NCBI RefSeq assembly: GCF_002078175.1
Contig: NZ_MWFK01000003.1
Span: 372,001 to 436,000 of the forward strand
Reading direction: 5' to 3'
From: Streptomyces sp. M41(2017)
GTDB taxonomy: Bacteria; Actinomycetota; Actinomycetes; Streptomycetales; Streptomycetaceae
DNA: 64,000 bases
Both the position numbers and the translations under genes were made by a program. Positions 1 to 9,274 of the stretch are shown piece by piece. Below the pieces are notes generated by a model. That model was not told the DNA's origin and ran no database searches. It worked only from the letters and a program-made list of their open reading frames with translations. Each line of letters opens with the position of its first letter. Within the stretch, counting starts at the first letter, position 1.

Positions 1-64
1 GGGCGGCGAGCCCCGCGACGGCGAGGGCGACCGCCGTCGCGACGGCGAGAGTACGTGCGCGCAA
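1..64 (-). CDS. Start of a secreted protein (partial, runs off the left edge)
   Basis: The first 21 codons on the minus strand begin at a TTG (64-62). An AGGGAG ribosome binding site lies 7 nt upstream. The visible peptide has two early arginines followed by an alanine/valine/leucine-rich stretch, which is the look of a Sec signal peptide. Nothing of the mature protein is in the window, so its function is unknown. It is divergent from the FUSC gene; the 270 bp between them must hold both promoters. Confidence 0.5.
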   Translation of the reverse strand, partial: MRARTLAVATAVALAVAGLAA

Positions 65-338
65 GGTGACGCTCCCTGTCTGTGGAACCGAATCGCCGCT
101 ACGGGCTTCGGTGACCTACGACTCCACGGATGACCAAAGGGTTGTACGCGCCCGTCGACAAGGTGAACGCGACGCGTGGGCGCCGCCGTTGGCCGGGCGG
201 CGAAGGGGCGGCGCGACCGCGAGCCAGCTCCGGGGGTGGTCACACGACCCCTCTGACACCCAAGCCTGACGTGCGTTCATCGAACGAGCTGTCAGAGTGA
301 CGTCCTACAGACCGAACATGCCCGGGGAGGCATCTGCT

Positions 339-2666
339 GTGAACACCGTGCGGTCCCTGCTGCGGCGCGACGCGGGTTACGCCGCGCTCCGGAGGTCTGT
401 CAGAGCGGCGATCGTCGCTCCTGGCCTCTTCGCCCTGACACGGGCGATCACGGACAGCCCCGTCGTCCCGCTCTTCGCCGCTTTCGGATCGATCGGGCTG
501 CTGCTCTTCGTGGAGTTCGGGGGGCCCATGCGCGACCGGCTCACCGAGCAGTCGGCGTTGATCGTGACGGGCGCGGTACTGATCTCGCTCGGCACGCTGG
601 TCTCCCGCGAGGTATGGCTCTCCACCGTGGCCACGGCGGTCGTGGCGTTCCTCGTGCTGTTCTCCGGCGTGGTCAGCTCGGCGCTGGCGGGTGCCTCCAC
701 CTCACTGCTCGTCAGCTTCATCCTGTCCACCACGCTGCCCGGTTCGGTCGACGCCATCCCGGACCGGCTCGCCGGATGGGGTCTTGCGGGCGTGGCCTCG
801 CTCCTGGCCATCCGCTTCCTGTGGCCGTCGCCGGTACGCGAGCCTCTGCGGACCGCCACGGCGAGCGCGTGCGGCGCGCTCGCCGCCCAGCTCAGGGCCG
901 AGGCGGACTGTGTGCTGCGCGGCTTCGTCACGGCCGACCGCACGGCCCTCGGTTCGGTCGTGGACGAGGCGAAGGGCGCGGTGACCTCACTGCGGGACAC
1001 GTTCTTCGCCACCCCGTACCGGCCCACGGGCCTCTCCACGTCCACGCGCGTCCTGATCCGCCTCGTCGACGAGGTGCTGCTCCTCGCCACGATCCTGGAC
1101 CGCGCCCCCGTGGGAGAGAAGACGGGCCCCACGGACGTGATCGTCTGCGGAGTGAAGACGGCCGCCTCGGATCTCCTGCGAGCGAGCGCGGAACTCCTGG
1201 GCGCGACGGACGACAGCGACCCCGGCGGGCTGGCACCGCTGCAGGAACGGCTCGTCCAGGCCCGGTCCACGATGGAGAACGCCGTCACCGCGTTCCGGCC
1301 GATGACGGCCACCGGGCACGACGCGGAGCGGAGTCCCGCCGAAGGCCGGGGCGAGCGGACCGCGACCCGGTTCGTGAGTTCCCTGGAGCCGAGTTTCCGC
1401 GCCCAGGAGATGAGTTTCGCCGTGTCCGCGATCGCGAGGAACGTCGACCTCGTCCTGGCGGCGCGCCGGCGCACACTGTGGCAGAAGATCACGGGGCGAC
1501 GCCCCGAAGGTGCCGCCTCGACGCTGGCGTCGGCGCAGGAACGCGCTGGCGCGCATGCCGAGCGGCACTCGGTGTGGCTGCACAACAGTGTGCGGGGCGC
1601 GATCTCCCTGGCCCTCGCCGTCCTCGTCGCGGAGTTGTCGGGAGTGCAGCACAGCTTCTGGGTCGCCTTCGGCACGCTGGCGGTGCTGCGCTCCAGTGCC
1701 GTACTGACCGGACAGAACTCCCTGCGGGCGATCGCCGGTACCACCGCGGGCATCGTCGTCGGCGGCGGACTCATCTACATGGTCGGGTCCAACACGACGT
1801 TCCTGTGGATCCTGCTCCCGATCGCCGTCCTGTTCATGGGCTTCGCCCCGGCGACCATCTCCTTCGCGGCGGGGCAGGCCGGGTTCACCGTATCGATCCT
1901 CATTCTGTTCAACCTCCTGCAGCCGACGGGCTGGACCGTGGGCATCGTGCGCATCGAGGACGTCGCGATCGGCTGTGCCGTGAGCGTCGTCGTCGGTCTG
2001 CTGTTCTGGCCCCGCGGCGCCGCGTCCGTCCTCGGTCACACCCTGGCGGAGGGGTTCTCCGAGAGTTCCCGGTATCTGCGCAGCGCGATCGACTACGGCG
2101 TGACGCGCTGCGACGGCCTCGTGCGCACCGCTCCGGTTCCCGACGCCGAGCGGTATCGCGCGGCAGGCGCCGCACGGCGGCTGGACGACGCCTTCCGTGG
2201 CTTCCTCGCCGAACGGGGCACGAAGCATCTCTCCCTGACCGACGTCACCACCCTGGTGACGGCGGTGGCGGTGCTCAGGCTGACGGCCGACGCGGTGCTC
2301 GACCTGTGGGAGAGGGAGACGCCCTCCGCCGCCGACCGCACCGCCGCGCGCGCGGAGATCGATCGTGCGGGGGACGTGCTGGTGACGTGGTTCGAGACGA
2401 CGGCGAAGGCCCTGACGGGGATCGGCGAGGTACCGGAGGCCAGGCTCAAGGACAGCGCGGCCGACGAACGCCTCATCGGCGCGGTCGAGCGTGACCTCGG
2501 CGACGAGGAGGACCGGCGTTCCTCGACCGCCATCAGGGTCGTGTGGACCGCGGACCACATCGAGGCCGCCCGACGTCTCCAGCAGGGCGTACTGGGTCCG
2601 GCTCGTGCTGTTGCCAGGCTGCAGCGGGAACACAACGCCCGTCTCAGGCTGTTCCGGCGGTCCTAG
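339..2666 (+). CDS. FUSC family integral membrane protein (putative aromatic compound exporter family)
   Basis: About 775 residues with two halves. Each half has a block of hydrophobic helices (roughly residues 20-160 and 420-560) followed by a long soluble helical region, the arrangement of FUSC/aromatic acid exporter (YccS/AaeB-like) proteins. The family is thought to move small aromatic or toxic compounds across the cytoplasmic membrane; the substrate here is unknown. I chose the GTG at 339 because GGGGAGG lies 8 nt upstream. An in-frame GTG at 297 would add 14 residues but has no clear ribosome binding site. It stands alone and converges on the GH92 gene, with a terminator stem between them. 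Confidence 0.75.
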   Translation: MNTVRSLLRRDAGYAALRRSVRAAIVAPGLFALTRAITDSPVVPLFAAFGSIGLLLFVEFGGPMRDRLTEQSALIVTGAVLISLGTLVSREVWLSTVATAVVAFLVLFSGVVSSALAGASTSLLVSFILSTTLPGSVDAIPDRLAGWGLAGVASLLAIRFLWPSPVREPLRTATASACGALAAQLRAEADCVLRGFVTADRTALGSVVDEAKGAVTSLRDTFFATPYRPTGLSTSTRVLIRLVDEVLLLATILDRAPVGEKTGPTDVIVCGVKTAASDLLRASAELLGATDDSDPGGLAPLQERLVQARSTMENAVTAFRPMTATGHDAERSPAEGRGERTATRFVSSLEPSFRAQEMSFAVSAIARNVDLVLAARRRTLWQKITGRRPEGAASTLASAQERAGAHAERHSVWLHNSVRGAISLALAVLVAELSGVQHSFWVAFGTLAVLRSSAVLTGQNSLRAIAGTTAGIVVGGGLIYMVGSNTTFLWILLPIAVLFMGFAPATISFAAGQAGFTVSILILFNLLQPTGWTVGIVRIEDVAIGCAVSVVVGLLFWPRGAASVLGHTLAEGFSESSRYLRSAIDYGVTRCDGLVRTAPVPDAERYRAAGAARRLDDAFRGFLAERGTKHLSLTDVTTLVTAVAVLRLTADAVLDLWERETPSAADRTAARAEIDRAGDVLVTWFETTAKALTGIGEVPEARLKDSAADERLIGAVERDLGDEEDRRSSTAIRVVWTADHIEAARRLQQGVLGPARAVARLQREHNARLRLFRRS

Positions 2667-2681
2667 AGGCTTCTCGGCCTT

Positions 2682-2717
2682 CGTGGGCCGGAGTCGGTCG
2701 CCCTCCTCCGGCCCACG
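2682..2717. terminator. Bidirectional terminator between FUSC and GH92 genes
   Basis: A 12-bp perfect inverted repeat (CGTGGGCCGGAG / CTCCGGCCCACG) with a 12-nt loop lies between two convergent stop codons. There is no T-tract, as is common for Streptomyces terminators. Confidence 0.7.
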
Positions 2718-2723
2718 GGGACG

Positions 2724-5700
2724 TCAGCCGAGTCCCACCGAGAAGATGTGCAGCTCTCCCTCCTCGGGGAGGGTGACGGACGTGACCTGCTTGCCGTCCG
2801 GCACCTCATAGGGCTTCGTGGCGAAGACGAACGCCGCGTCGCCCCTGCCGCCCGCGCTGTTGCGGTACTCGGTCCTCGCCACGACGGTGTTTCCGTAGAC
2901 CGGATCCGTCCCGCCGCCGGGCCGGGTCCAGTCGCCGAAGGACAAGTCCGCCTCGTCGGTCGTGCCGTCGGTGAAGGTGACCGTGGCGCTCGCCTGGTGA
3001 TCTCCGTTCGTGGCCGAGCCGACGAAGACCAGGCGTGTGGCGTCCTTGGTGTCGGCGGCGAGGTCGAGGCGCTGGCCGTTCGCGGTGATGCTGTCGGGGC
3101 GGCCCTGGGGCGGGCCGGGCCAGACGAAACGCGTGCCGGAGACGTCGACCGCGGTACCGCCCTCGAGGCCGGCCGCGGCCAGCGCCTGCCGCGAGTAGCT
3201 GTTGCCCGCCCCGTCGAGATCGGCACCGGCCGGCAGGTCGTCGCTCGACACGCCGACGACCCCGTAGGCGCCGCTCAGGGCAGCGGTGACACCGCCCTCC
3301 TCGGCGACGAGGACGATCACGGTGCGGTGGACCGTGTCACCGCCCCGGCCCCGGACGGTGAACGGCACCTCGTAGTAGCCGGGGTCCGTCCCGGCCGCCG
3401 CCTTCACGGTCACTTCGGAGGTACCGGAACCCGTGCCTGTCGCGAGGTTCATGCGGCCGCCGGACACCGTCAGCCCCGCCGGAGCGTCGGCGGCGACCGT
3501 CAGCGTGCGGTCGTGCCCGGCCAGCCGCTGCCCGTGCACCGTGAGCTTGGTGCCGTCGCCGCCCGGTGACACGGTCACCTGGTTGCGGGCCGCGTACGCC
3601 AGGAAGTCCTGCTCCCCTTCGCGGTACGACGGCGGAGCCGCCTGCGTGGAGGTGGCCCAGGTCCTGTCCGGTGTGCCGGACAGGTCGAAGTCCAGTCGGC
3701 CGCCCCTCGTCACCGCGGACTTCGGCAGGTACGTCCGTTCGTAGTCACGGCCGTCGAGTCGCAGCCCGTGAACGTAGGGTGCGCCGGCGGCCGCTCGCGG
3801 AGCGCGCAGGTCCAGGTCCCGCCCGCCGCCGGGAAGATCCACGACCACGCGGGGGAAGAGCGGGCTGTGCACCGACAGGTCGGCGGTGCCCGGTGTGGCG
3901 GGGTAGAGCCCCATGGCGGCCCACACGTACCAGGAGGACTGGGCGCCGAGGTCGTCGTTGCCGGGCTCACCGTCGGGGGTGGGACGGAACAGGCCGGTCG
4001 CGATCGAACGGACCCTCTCCTGCGTCTTCCAGGGCTGCCCCACGTGGTTGTACACCCACGGAACACCGAAGTCGATCTCGTTGCCCGCCCACATGAACGG
4101 CTCGTTGGGCCCGGCGTTGAGTTTGCCGAAGAAGGTGTCGAGGCGCTTCGCCGCCGCATCGCGTCCGCCCATGGCCTGGATCAGACCGGCTGTGTTCTGC
4201 GGGACGAGCCAGTTGTACTGGGCAGCGTTGCCCTCGTCGAAGCCGTCCTGGCCGAACTTGCCCTCCGGGGGCGGCTGGTAGCCGGGGCCGTCCGGGAAGA
4301 GGCCGTCCTCGCCGCGCGGGGAGAGGTAGCCGGTCGCGGGATTGAGGATGTTCTGCCAGTTCTGGCCCCGGCGGGTGAAGGCGCGCGCCGTGTCGTGGTC
4401 ACCGGCGGCCTGCGCCAGCTGCGCGATGGCGAAGTCGTCGATCGCCCATTCGAGGGTGACGGAGGCGCCGACGCGCGCGTGGTCCCCGCGCACGGTGCTG
4501 TTGTTCGCGTAGCCCCGCTCCATGTAGGCCTCGATGCCGGGCCGCTCCTGGTAGGCACCTGGCGTGCGGTCCACCGATGTAGCACCCTTGACCAGGTACT
4601 TCACGGCCGTCTTGAGGTCGAAGTCGCGTGCCCCGTAGGCGTACAGGTTGGCGATCAACGGAACGGAGTTGTCGCCGGTCATCTGGCCTGTGTAGTCGTT
4701 CGCGAGGGGCCAGCGCGGCCACCAGCCGCCCTGCTCCGCGTCGTTGACGAGGGACTGGGCCATGTCACTGGCCTGCCGGGGGAACAGCATCGCCTGGAGC
4801 GGCGCGAGCGAGCGGTAGGTGTCCCAGTCGGAGAAGTTGGCGTACTGCGTACGCCCTTCGGGCAGGGTGCGCACTTTGTCGTCGAAGCCGATGTAGCGGC
4901 CGTCGGCGTCGTCGAAGGTGTTCGGGTGCATCAGTGAGTGGTAGAGGAAGGTGTAGAACATCTTCCTCTCACCGGTCTCGCCTCCGCCGACGCGGATCTT
5001 CCGCAGCGCCTGCTTCCACTGGTCGCGGGTCTGCCGTCGCACGTCGTCCTGGTTCCAACCGGGCATCTCCGCTGCCATGTTGGCCTCGGCTCCGGCCACG
5101 GAGACGTACGACATGGACACCCTGGCCCGCACCGTGCGCTCGTCGCCCGTGTCGAAGGTCAGATAGGCGCCTGCCCTCGAGGCGTCCACCGCGTCGCCGC
5201 CCGCCGTCACCGCCTTGCCGTCCCAGGTGCCGTGCGCGACGAACGGGCGATCGAAGGTGATCGCGTAGTGCACGGTGTACTCGTTGCCCTTGCCGCAGAA
5301 ATTGCCCGTGGTCGCGGATCCGGTGACCTGGCGGTCTCCCGAGATCTCCAGATCGGCCTTCTTGTCGCCGGCGAGGCTGCCGCCGCCCTTGACGAGGACC
5401 TGCGCCTGCTTGCCCGTGTCGGCGGGGAAGGTGAACGCGGCGAGGCCGGTGCGGGTGGTGGCGGTGAGTTCGGTGCGGACCTTCGCGTCGCCGCCGGTGG
5501 TCACGGCGTAGTAGCCGGCCTCCGCCTTTTCGCCGGTGTGCGTGAACGGCTCGGTGCGGTCCCACGGCGCGCTGCCGATGTCCCCCGCGACCGGCAGCAG
5601 CGGCACGTCGCCGAATGCGGTACAGCCGACGGAGGCGTGGTTGAGGCTGAAGCCCTTGATCCTGCTGCTGTGGTACTGGTATCCGGCGTACGAGCCCTCC

Positions 5701-5951
5701 GTGTCGGGCGAGAACTGCATCATGCCGAACGGGGCCGACGGACCGGGGAAGTTGTTGATCTCGCCGACCGACTCACCTCCGTTGCCCGTTCCGATGAGCG
5801 GGTCCACGAACTCCGTCGGATCCTCGACGAGTTGAGCGCTTTCCGGCTTGGACAACGTTGTCAGAGCAGCGGAAGCGACTCCTCCCGATCCTCCGACGAG
5901 CGCCGCCACGGTGGCGGCTACGACTGCGACGTGCGTTCTGAAGCGTGTCAC
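2724..5951 (-). CDS. Secreted GH92 family glycosyl hydrolase (alpha-mannosidase type)
   Basis: 1075 residues. A Sec signal peptide (about residues 1-28, ending VASA) is followed by a GH92 domain to about residue 745. GH92 landmarks are the GTGNGGESVGEINNFPGPSA block near the N-terminus, the NEIDFGVPW segment (expected acid Glu) and GNDDLGAQSSW (expected base Asp pair). After it comes an Ig-like NEW3-type domain (about 770-860) and a further beta-rich tail. Known GH92 enzymes are calcium-dependent exo-alpha-mannosidases that trim N-glycans or fungal mannan; linkage specificity cannot be read here. The GTG start has AGGAG 6 nt upstream. An operator-like palindrome lies inside the first codons after the signal peptide. 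Confidence 0.88.
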   Translation of the reverse strand: MTRFRTHVAVVAATVAALVGGSGGVASAALTTLSKPESAQLVEDPTEFVDPLIGTGNGGESVGEINNFPGPSAPFGMMQFSPDTEGSYAGYQYHSSRIKGFSLNHASVGCTAFGDVPLLPVAGDIGSAPWDRTEPFTHTGEKAEAGYYAVTTGGDAKVRTELTATTRTGLAAFTFPADTGKQAQVLVKGGGSLAGDKKADLEISGDRQVTGSATTGNFCGKGNEYTVHYAITFDRPFVAHGTWDGKAVTAGGDAVDASRAGAYLTFDTGDERTVRARVSMSYVSVAGAEANMAAEMPGWNQDDVRRQTRDQWKQALRKIRVGGGETGERKMFYTFLYHSLMHPNTFDDADGRYIGFDDKVRTLPEGRTQYANFSDWDTYRSLAPLQAMLFPRQASDMAQSLVNDAEQGGWWPRWPLANDYTGQMTGDNSVPLIANLYAYGARDFDLKTAVKYLVKGATSVDRTPGAYQERPGIEAYMERGYANNSTVRGDHARVGASVTLEWAIDDFAIAQLAQAAGDHDTARAFTRRGQNWQNILNPATGYLSPRGEDGLFPDGPGYQPPPEGKFGQDGFDEGNAAQYNWLVPQNTAGLIQAMGGRDAAAKRLDTFFGKLNAGPNEPFMWAGNEIDFGVPWVYNHVGQPWKTQERVRSIATGLFRPTPDGEPGNDDLGAQSSWYVWAAMGLYPATPGTADLSVHSPLFPRVVVDLPGGGRDLDLRAPRAAAGAPYVHGLRLDGRDYERTYLPKSAVTRGGRLDFDLSGTPDRTWATSTQAAPPSYREGEQDFLAYAARNQVTVSPGGDGTKLTVHGQRLAGHDRTLTVAADAPAGLTVSGGRMNLATGTGSGTSEVTVKAAAGTDPGYYEVPFTVRGRGGDTVHRTVIVLVAEEGGVTAALSGAYGVVGVSSDDLPAGADLDGAGNSYSRQALAAAGLEGGTAVDVSGTRFVWPGPPQGRPDSITANGQRLDLAADTKDATRLVFVGSATNGDHQASATVTFTDGTTDEADLSFGDWTRPGGGTDPVYGNTVVARTEYRNSAGGRGDAAFVFATKPYEVPDGKQVTSVTLPEEGELHIFSVGLG
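5851..5862. promoter_or_regulatory. GACAACGTTGTC operator-like palindrome, inside GH92 coding start
   Basis: A perfect 12-bp palindrome lies about 90 bp downstream of the GH92 GTG, at the end of the signal peptide coding region. The identical 12-mer sits just before the discoidin gene start (22651) and upstream of the GH127 gene (54919). The CG-centred palindrome is the usual form of LacI-family operators. An intragenic site would act as a roadblock or through looping. Confidence 0.6.
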
Positions 5952-6119
5952 GTGCGACTCCTGTGCAATGGCGTCCCGGCCACCACACCGTCGGTCATGC
6001 TCGCGCCAAGGTCAAGAGGCTTGCGACGCCCGCCCGTTGGGCGCCGCACGCCGGCCCTCCGGATCCGGCGGCCTGGACCAGCCGGCGCAGTGCAGCCTTC
6101 CGGGCCACGAAGACCGAGG

Positions 6120-8158
6120 TCAGGAAGGTTGCGGGCCTTGCAGCACGAGGGCGAGGCCGTGTTCGGCGTCGTCGCTCAGCGCGTCGTGGAAGGCCTTGTC
6201 GTAGGCGTCGCCCCCGGCCGCGTTCCGGGCCTGGAGCTCCCACAGGTCACGGACCTCGGCGAGCTCGGGGGTGCCGCGGCCGGGGTGGCCGAGCATGCGC
6301 CAGAAGGTGTTGCCGGTGCCCGAGGTGCGGGCGGCCTCGACGCCGTTGCCCTGCACCGCGTTCGCTCCGGTGAGCAGGTCGAGAGCGAGGGCGATCCCGA
6401 GGTTGTCGTTGAGGTTGTGCTTGCTGGCGAGCATGGCGCGGGCATGGCGTTCGGCGTCGTGCGCTCGCCCCTGGAGGAGGTCGATGAAGGCGAGTTGGTG
6501 GAACGCGTACGACCGGGCCCAGTGCTCTCCGTACTGGAGACTGAGCCGGCGCAGGCCGACGGCCGCGGCATAGGCCTCGTCCAGCCGGCCCAGCGCGGAG
6601 TCGGCGAAGGTCCGGATGACCATGCAGCAGAGCTGCGGCGCGCCCGACGGGGGCGAGGTGCTGTGCGCGGTCAGGGCCTCGTCGCTCACGTCGTACGCGG
6701 CCTGGGGGCGGCCGGCCATGAGGTGGGTGAGCCCGAGGGTGTGGGCGGCGAAGAGCCCCGACTGCGCCGTGCCGTCCTGCCGGGCGGCGCTCGCGCATTC
6801 CTCCCCCACGCGCAGGGCGGTCCGATGGTCGCCCTGGAGCGTGAGGGTGATACCGAGGGCCCACAGGGCGCGGGTGCGGGAAGGGCTCATGGGTGTGTCG
6901 AGCGCCAGGACGCGTTCGAGGTAGTCGCGGGACTCGTGGAGGTGTCCGCAGCAGGGCCAGAAGAGGCCGGTCCGGCCGACCGCGTCCAGGGCCGCGTCGG
7001 GGTCGGTCTCGATGAGGTGATCGAGTGCGGCGCGAACGTCGGGGTGGCTTGCGGAGATTCGCGCGTACCAGGCGACCTGCCGGTCGCTGAGCCAGCCGGT
7101 GTCCGCCTCCGCGAGCACCGTGGCGTAGTGCTCGGCATGACGTCGGGCGAGGGTCTCGTCCTCACCGAGCTCCGCGAGCCACATGGCGCCGTACTCGCAC
7201 AGCGTGTCGAGCATGCGGTAGCGGGTGCCGTCCCGTTGGAGGACGGACTGGTCGACCAGCCGGTCGAGGAGCCGTGGGACGTCGTGGGCGTCGAGCGGGC
7301 CGCCCGCGCAGACGGATCGGGCGTCCGCCGCGTCGACGGGGCCACGGAACACGGAGAGCCTCGCCCACAGCAGTCGCTCGATCGGGGAGCACAGTTCGTG
7401 ACTCCAGCCGATCGCCGTGCGAAGGGCCCGGTGGCGCCGGGGCCACGCCGTCTCGTCGACGAGCGTGTCGAGCCGGGACCCGAGCCGGTCGGCCATCTCG
7501 GTGAGGCTGCTCTCCCGCAGGCGGGCGCAGGCCAGTTCGACGGCCAGCGGGATGCCCTCCAGACGGCGGCAGATGGCTGCGACCATGTCGGCGGAGCCGG
7601 GAGAGTCGAGGGACACCGCAGGGGCGGCCGTGGCGCAGCGTTCACGGAAGAGGCGTACCGCGTCGCCGTCTCCGCCCGCGTCCATCGAGAGCGGGCCACT
7701 TCGACACGGTGCTCGTCCTCGACGCCGAGGGCCTGTCTGCTGGTGGCGAGGACCGACAACTGTGGAGCTCCGGGGAGCAGTTCCCCGATCAGGTCGTGAC
7801 AGGAGTCCAGCACTCTTTCGCAGCAGTCGAGGACGAGCAGGACCTGTCGGCCGGTCAGCCACTCGGTCAGTGCTTCGACGGGCGCGCGCGGGTTGTGGTC
7901 CAGGAGATCGACCGCGTCGCACACCGTCGAGGTGAACAGTCGGTCGTCGTAGAGGTTCGACAGGTCGACCCACCAGACCCCGTCGGGATAGCGACCGCGC
8001 AGTCGTTCCGCCGTGCGCAGGGCCAGTCGGCTCTTGCCGACGCCCCCACCACCGGTGAGGGTGACGAGGCGGTGTCGGGTCAACGCCGTTGCGATCTCGT
8101 CGAGTTCGCTGTCGCGGCCGACGAAGCTGGTCGTCATGGCCGGGAGGTTGCCTAGCAC
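6120..8158 (-). pseudogene. Frameshifted AfsR/LuxR-type regulatory ATPase (NB-ARC plus TPR), lacking a LuxR HTH
   Basis: The N-terminal half opens with GNLPAMTTSFVGR and has a Walker A loop (GGGGVGKS) and LLVLDCCE Walker B. It reads in one frame to EDEHRVEVA. The homologous continuation (DAVRLFRERC, GIPLAVELA, winged-helix and helical repeats) is in another frame. The break is at about 7693-7697, where the run CCC on the coding strand would be CCCC in an intact gene. The full span is 2039 bp, consistent with one lost base. The C-terminus stops after helical repeats with no LuxR DNA-binding domain, so the protein would not bind DNA by that route even if repaired. The GTG at 8158 lies 6 nt downstream of CAGGAT, suggesting a leaderless transcript. 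Gene decay or a sequencing error cannot be told apart here. Confidence 0.75.
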
Positions 8159-8387
8159 GGAACCATCCTGCCCGGCCCGTGGACGTCACTGGGGGTGGTT
8201 GCGGGAATCGGTCACAACCGATCGGAGTTGCCCCCGACCGCGGTTCCTCCGTTCGACGCCCGACCATGCCGAGAGCGACACGTGGTCGGGAGCACGCTCA
8301 GGGCGCGCGACGGCGGAGGACGGCAGGGCGAGGCCGCCCCCGTGAGGACGGATCGACCGCGCTCTCGACCGTGCCCTTGCCGGGCGA

Positions 8388-8432
8388 CCCACCCGGCCCG
8401 CCCCCTCTCTCAGGCATGGCGGGCCGGGTGGG
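8388..8432 (-). terminator. Terminator downstream of the methyltransferase
   Basis: A perfect 15-bp stem (CCCACCCGGCCCGCC paired with its complement) with a 15-nt loop lies about 85 bp after the methyltransferase stop. The rest of the 8159-8516 gap shows no gene. Confidence 0.7.
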
Positions 8433-8516
8433 CACGCCCCTCGCGAGGGAGGTGCGGTTCGCATCCGTCCGGGCCGTCGCCCGACTTCCGCGACCCGGCC
8501 GAGAGAGGGGCCGGGC

Positions 8517-9179
8517 CTATCGAGGCCGGGTCGCCTGCACGTAGCACAACCAAGGGCGCAGGTCACCCCGCCCGTTCACCTCGAAGCCGGTCTCCGCGAT
8601 GTGGACGTCCAGCAGTTCGACACGGTTGTGCGCCATGGCGTGACCCGCGCCGCCGTGCACCATGTGACGGCCCATCCGGCTCTTCGGCGGCCGGAACTCG
8701 ACGACCAGAAGCCTGCCGCCCGGCCGCAGGACGCGGTACATCTCTCGCAGCGCCGCGGGGCGGACCTCCTCGGGCAGATGGTGGAGCATCAGGCTGGTGA
8801 CGACGGTGTCGAACGAGGCGTCCGGCAGCTCCAGGGCCTCGGCGATCCCCTCCATGTAGGTGATCGGCGCATGGCCCCGCGGTTGCTTCTTGCGGCGCGC
8901 GTAGTCCAGGACGGGCGGCGACGCGTCCACGCCGGTCACCACGCCTTCCTGGCCCACCCGGACGGCCATGCGCCGGGTCAGGTAGCCCGTGCCGCAGCCC
9001 ACGTCCAGGACACGGTCACCCGCTCGGGCTCCGCTGAGTTCGGCGAGCCGGGTGAAGAGGCGATGTCGCCGGCCCGCGAAGCAGACGTCGACGAAGAGTT
9101 CGTAGGAGCGGGGGGTTGCGATGGTCACGCCGGGCGTGTCCGGGCGGGGTTCGCCCTGCATGAGGCTTCCGAGGTTCAT
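8517..9179 (-). CDS. Class I SAM-dependent methyltransferase (UbiE/Methyltransf_11 type)
   Basis: 220 residues. The SAM-binding motif I (VLDVGCGTG) is at about residues 57-65, followed by an acidic GVDAS strand end and a conserved LRPGGRLLVVEF strand with the LMLHHLPEE post-motif. The substrate is unknown. The ATG at 9179 is chosen for AGGAGG 9 nt upstream. It is divergent from a TetR gene, and the intergenic space carries two matching palindromes, so the TetR protein very likely represses this gene and itself. Confidence 0.85.
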   Translation of the reverse strand: MNLGSLMQGEPRPDTPGVTIATPRSYELFVDVCFAGRRHRLFTRLAELSGARAGDRVLDVGCGTGYLTRRMAVRVGQEGVVTGVDASPPVLDYARRKKQPRGHAPITYMEGIAEALELPDASFDTVVTSLMLHHLPEEVRPAALREMYRVLRPGGRLLVVEFRPPKSRMGRHMVHGGAGHAMAHNRVELLDVHIAETGFEVNGRGDLRPWLCYVQATRPR

Positions 9180-9200
9180 GACGATGACCCTCCTCAATAA

Positions 9201-9244
9201 CTTAGTCACGACTAAGTACGAGCCCCAACTTAGTCGCGACTAAG
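9201..9244. promoter_or_regulatory. Paired TetR operators between methyltransferase and TetR genes
   Basis: Two near-identical 16-bp palindromes occur: CTTAGTCACGACTAAG (9201-9216) and CTTAGTCGCGACTAAG (9229-9244). Their centres are 28 bp apart, on nearly the same helix face. The second lies where the -35 of the tetR promoter (TACGAT at 9263-9268) should be, and the first just upstream of the methyltransferase ribosome binding site. Confidence 0.8.
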
Positions 9245-9274
9245 AAATGCCGCAAGGGGTCGTACGATGGCGGC

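Noticed and set aside
66..269. A 67-codon open frame before the FUSC gene
   Set aside because: It is arginine/glycine-rich with no ribosome binding site and lies in the divergent promoter region; typical shadow frame of GC-rich DNA.
987..2633. Long minus-strand open frame (548 codons) opposite the FUSC gene
   Set aside because: Composition is that of a reverse-complement shadow of a real gene with strong third-position GC; no recognisable domain.
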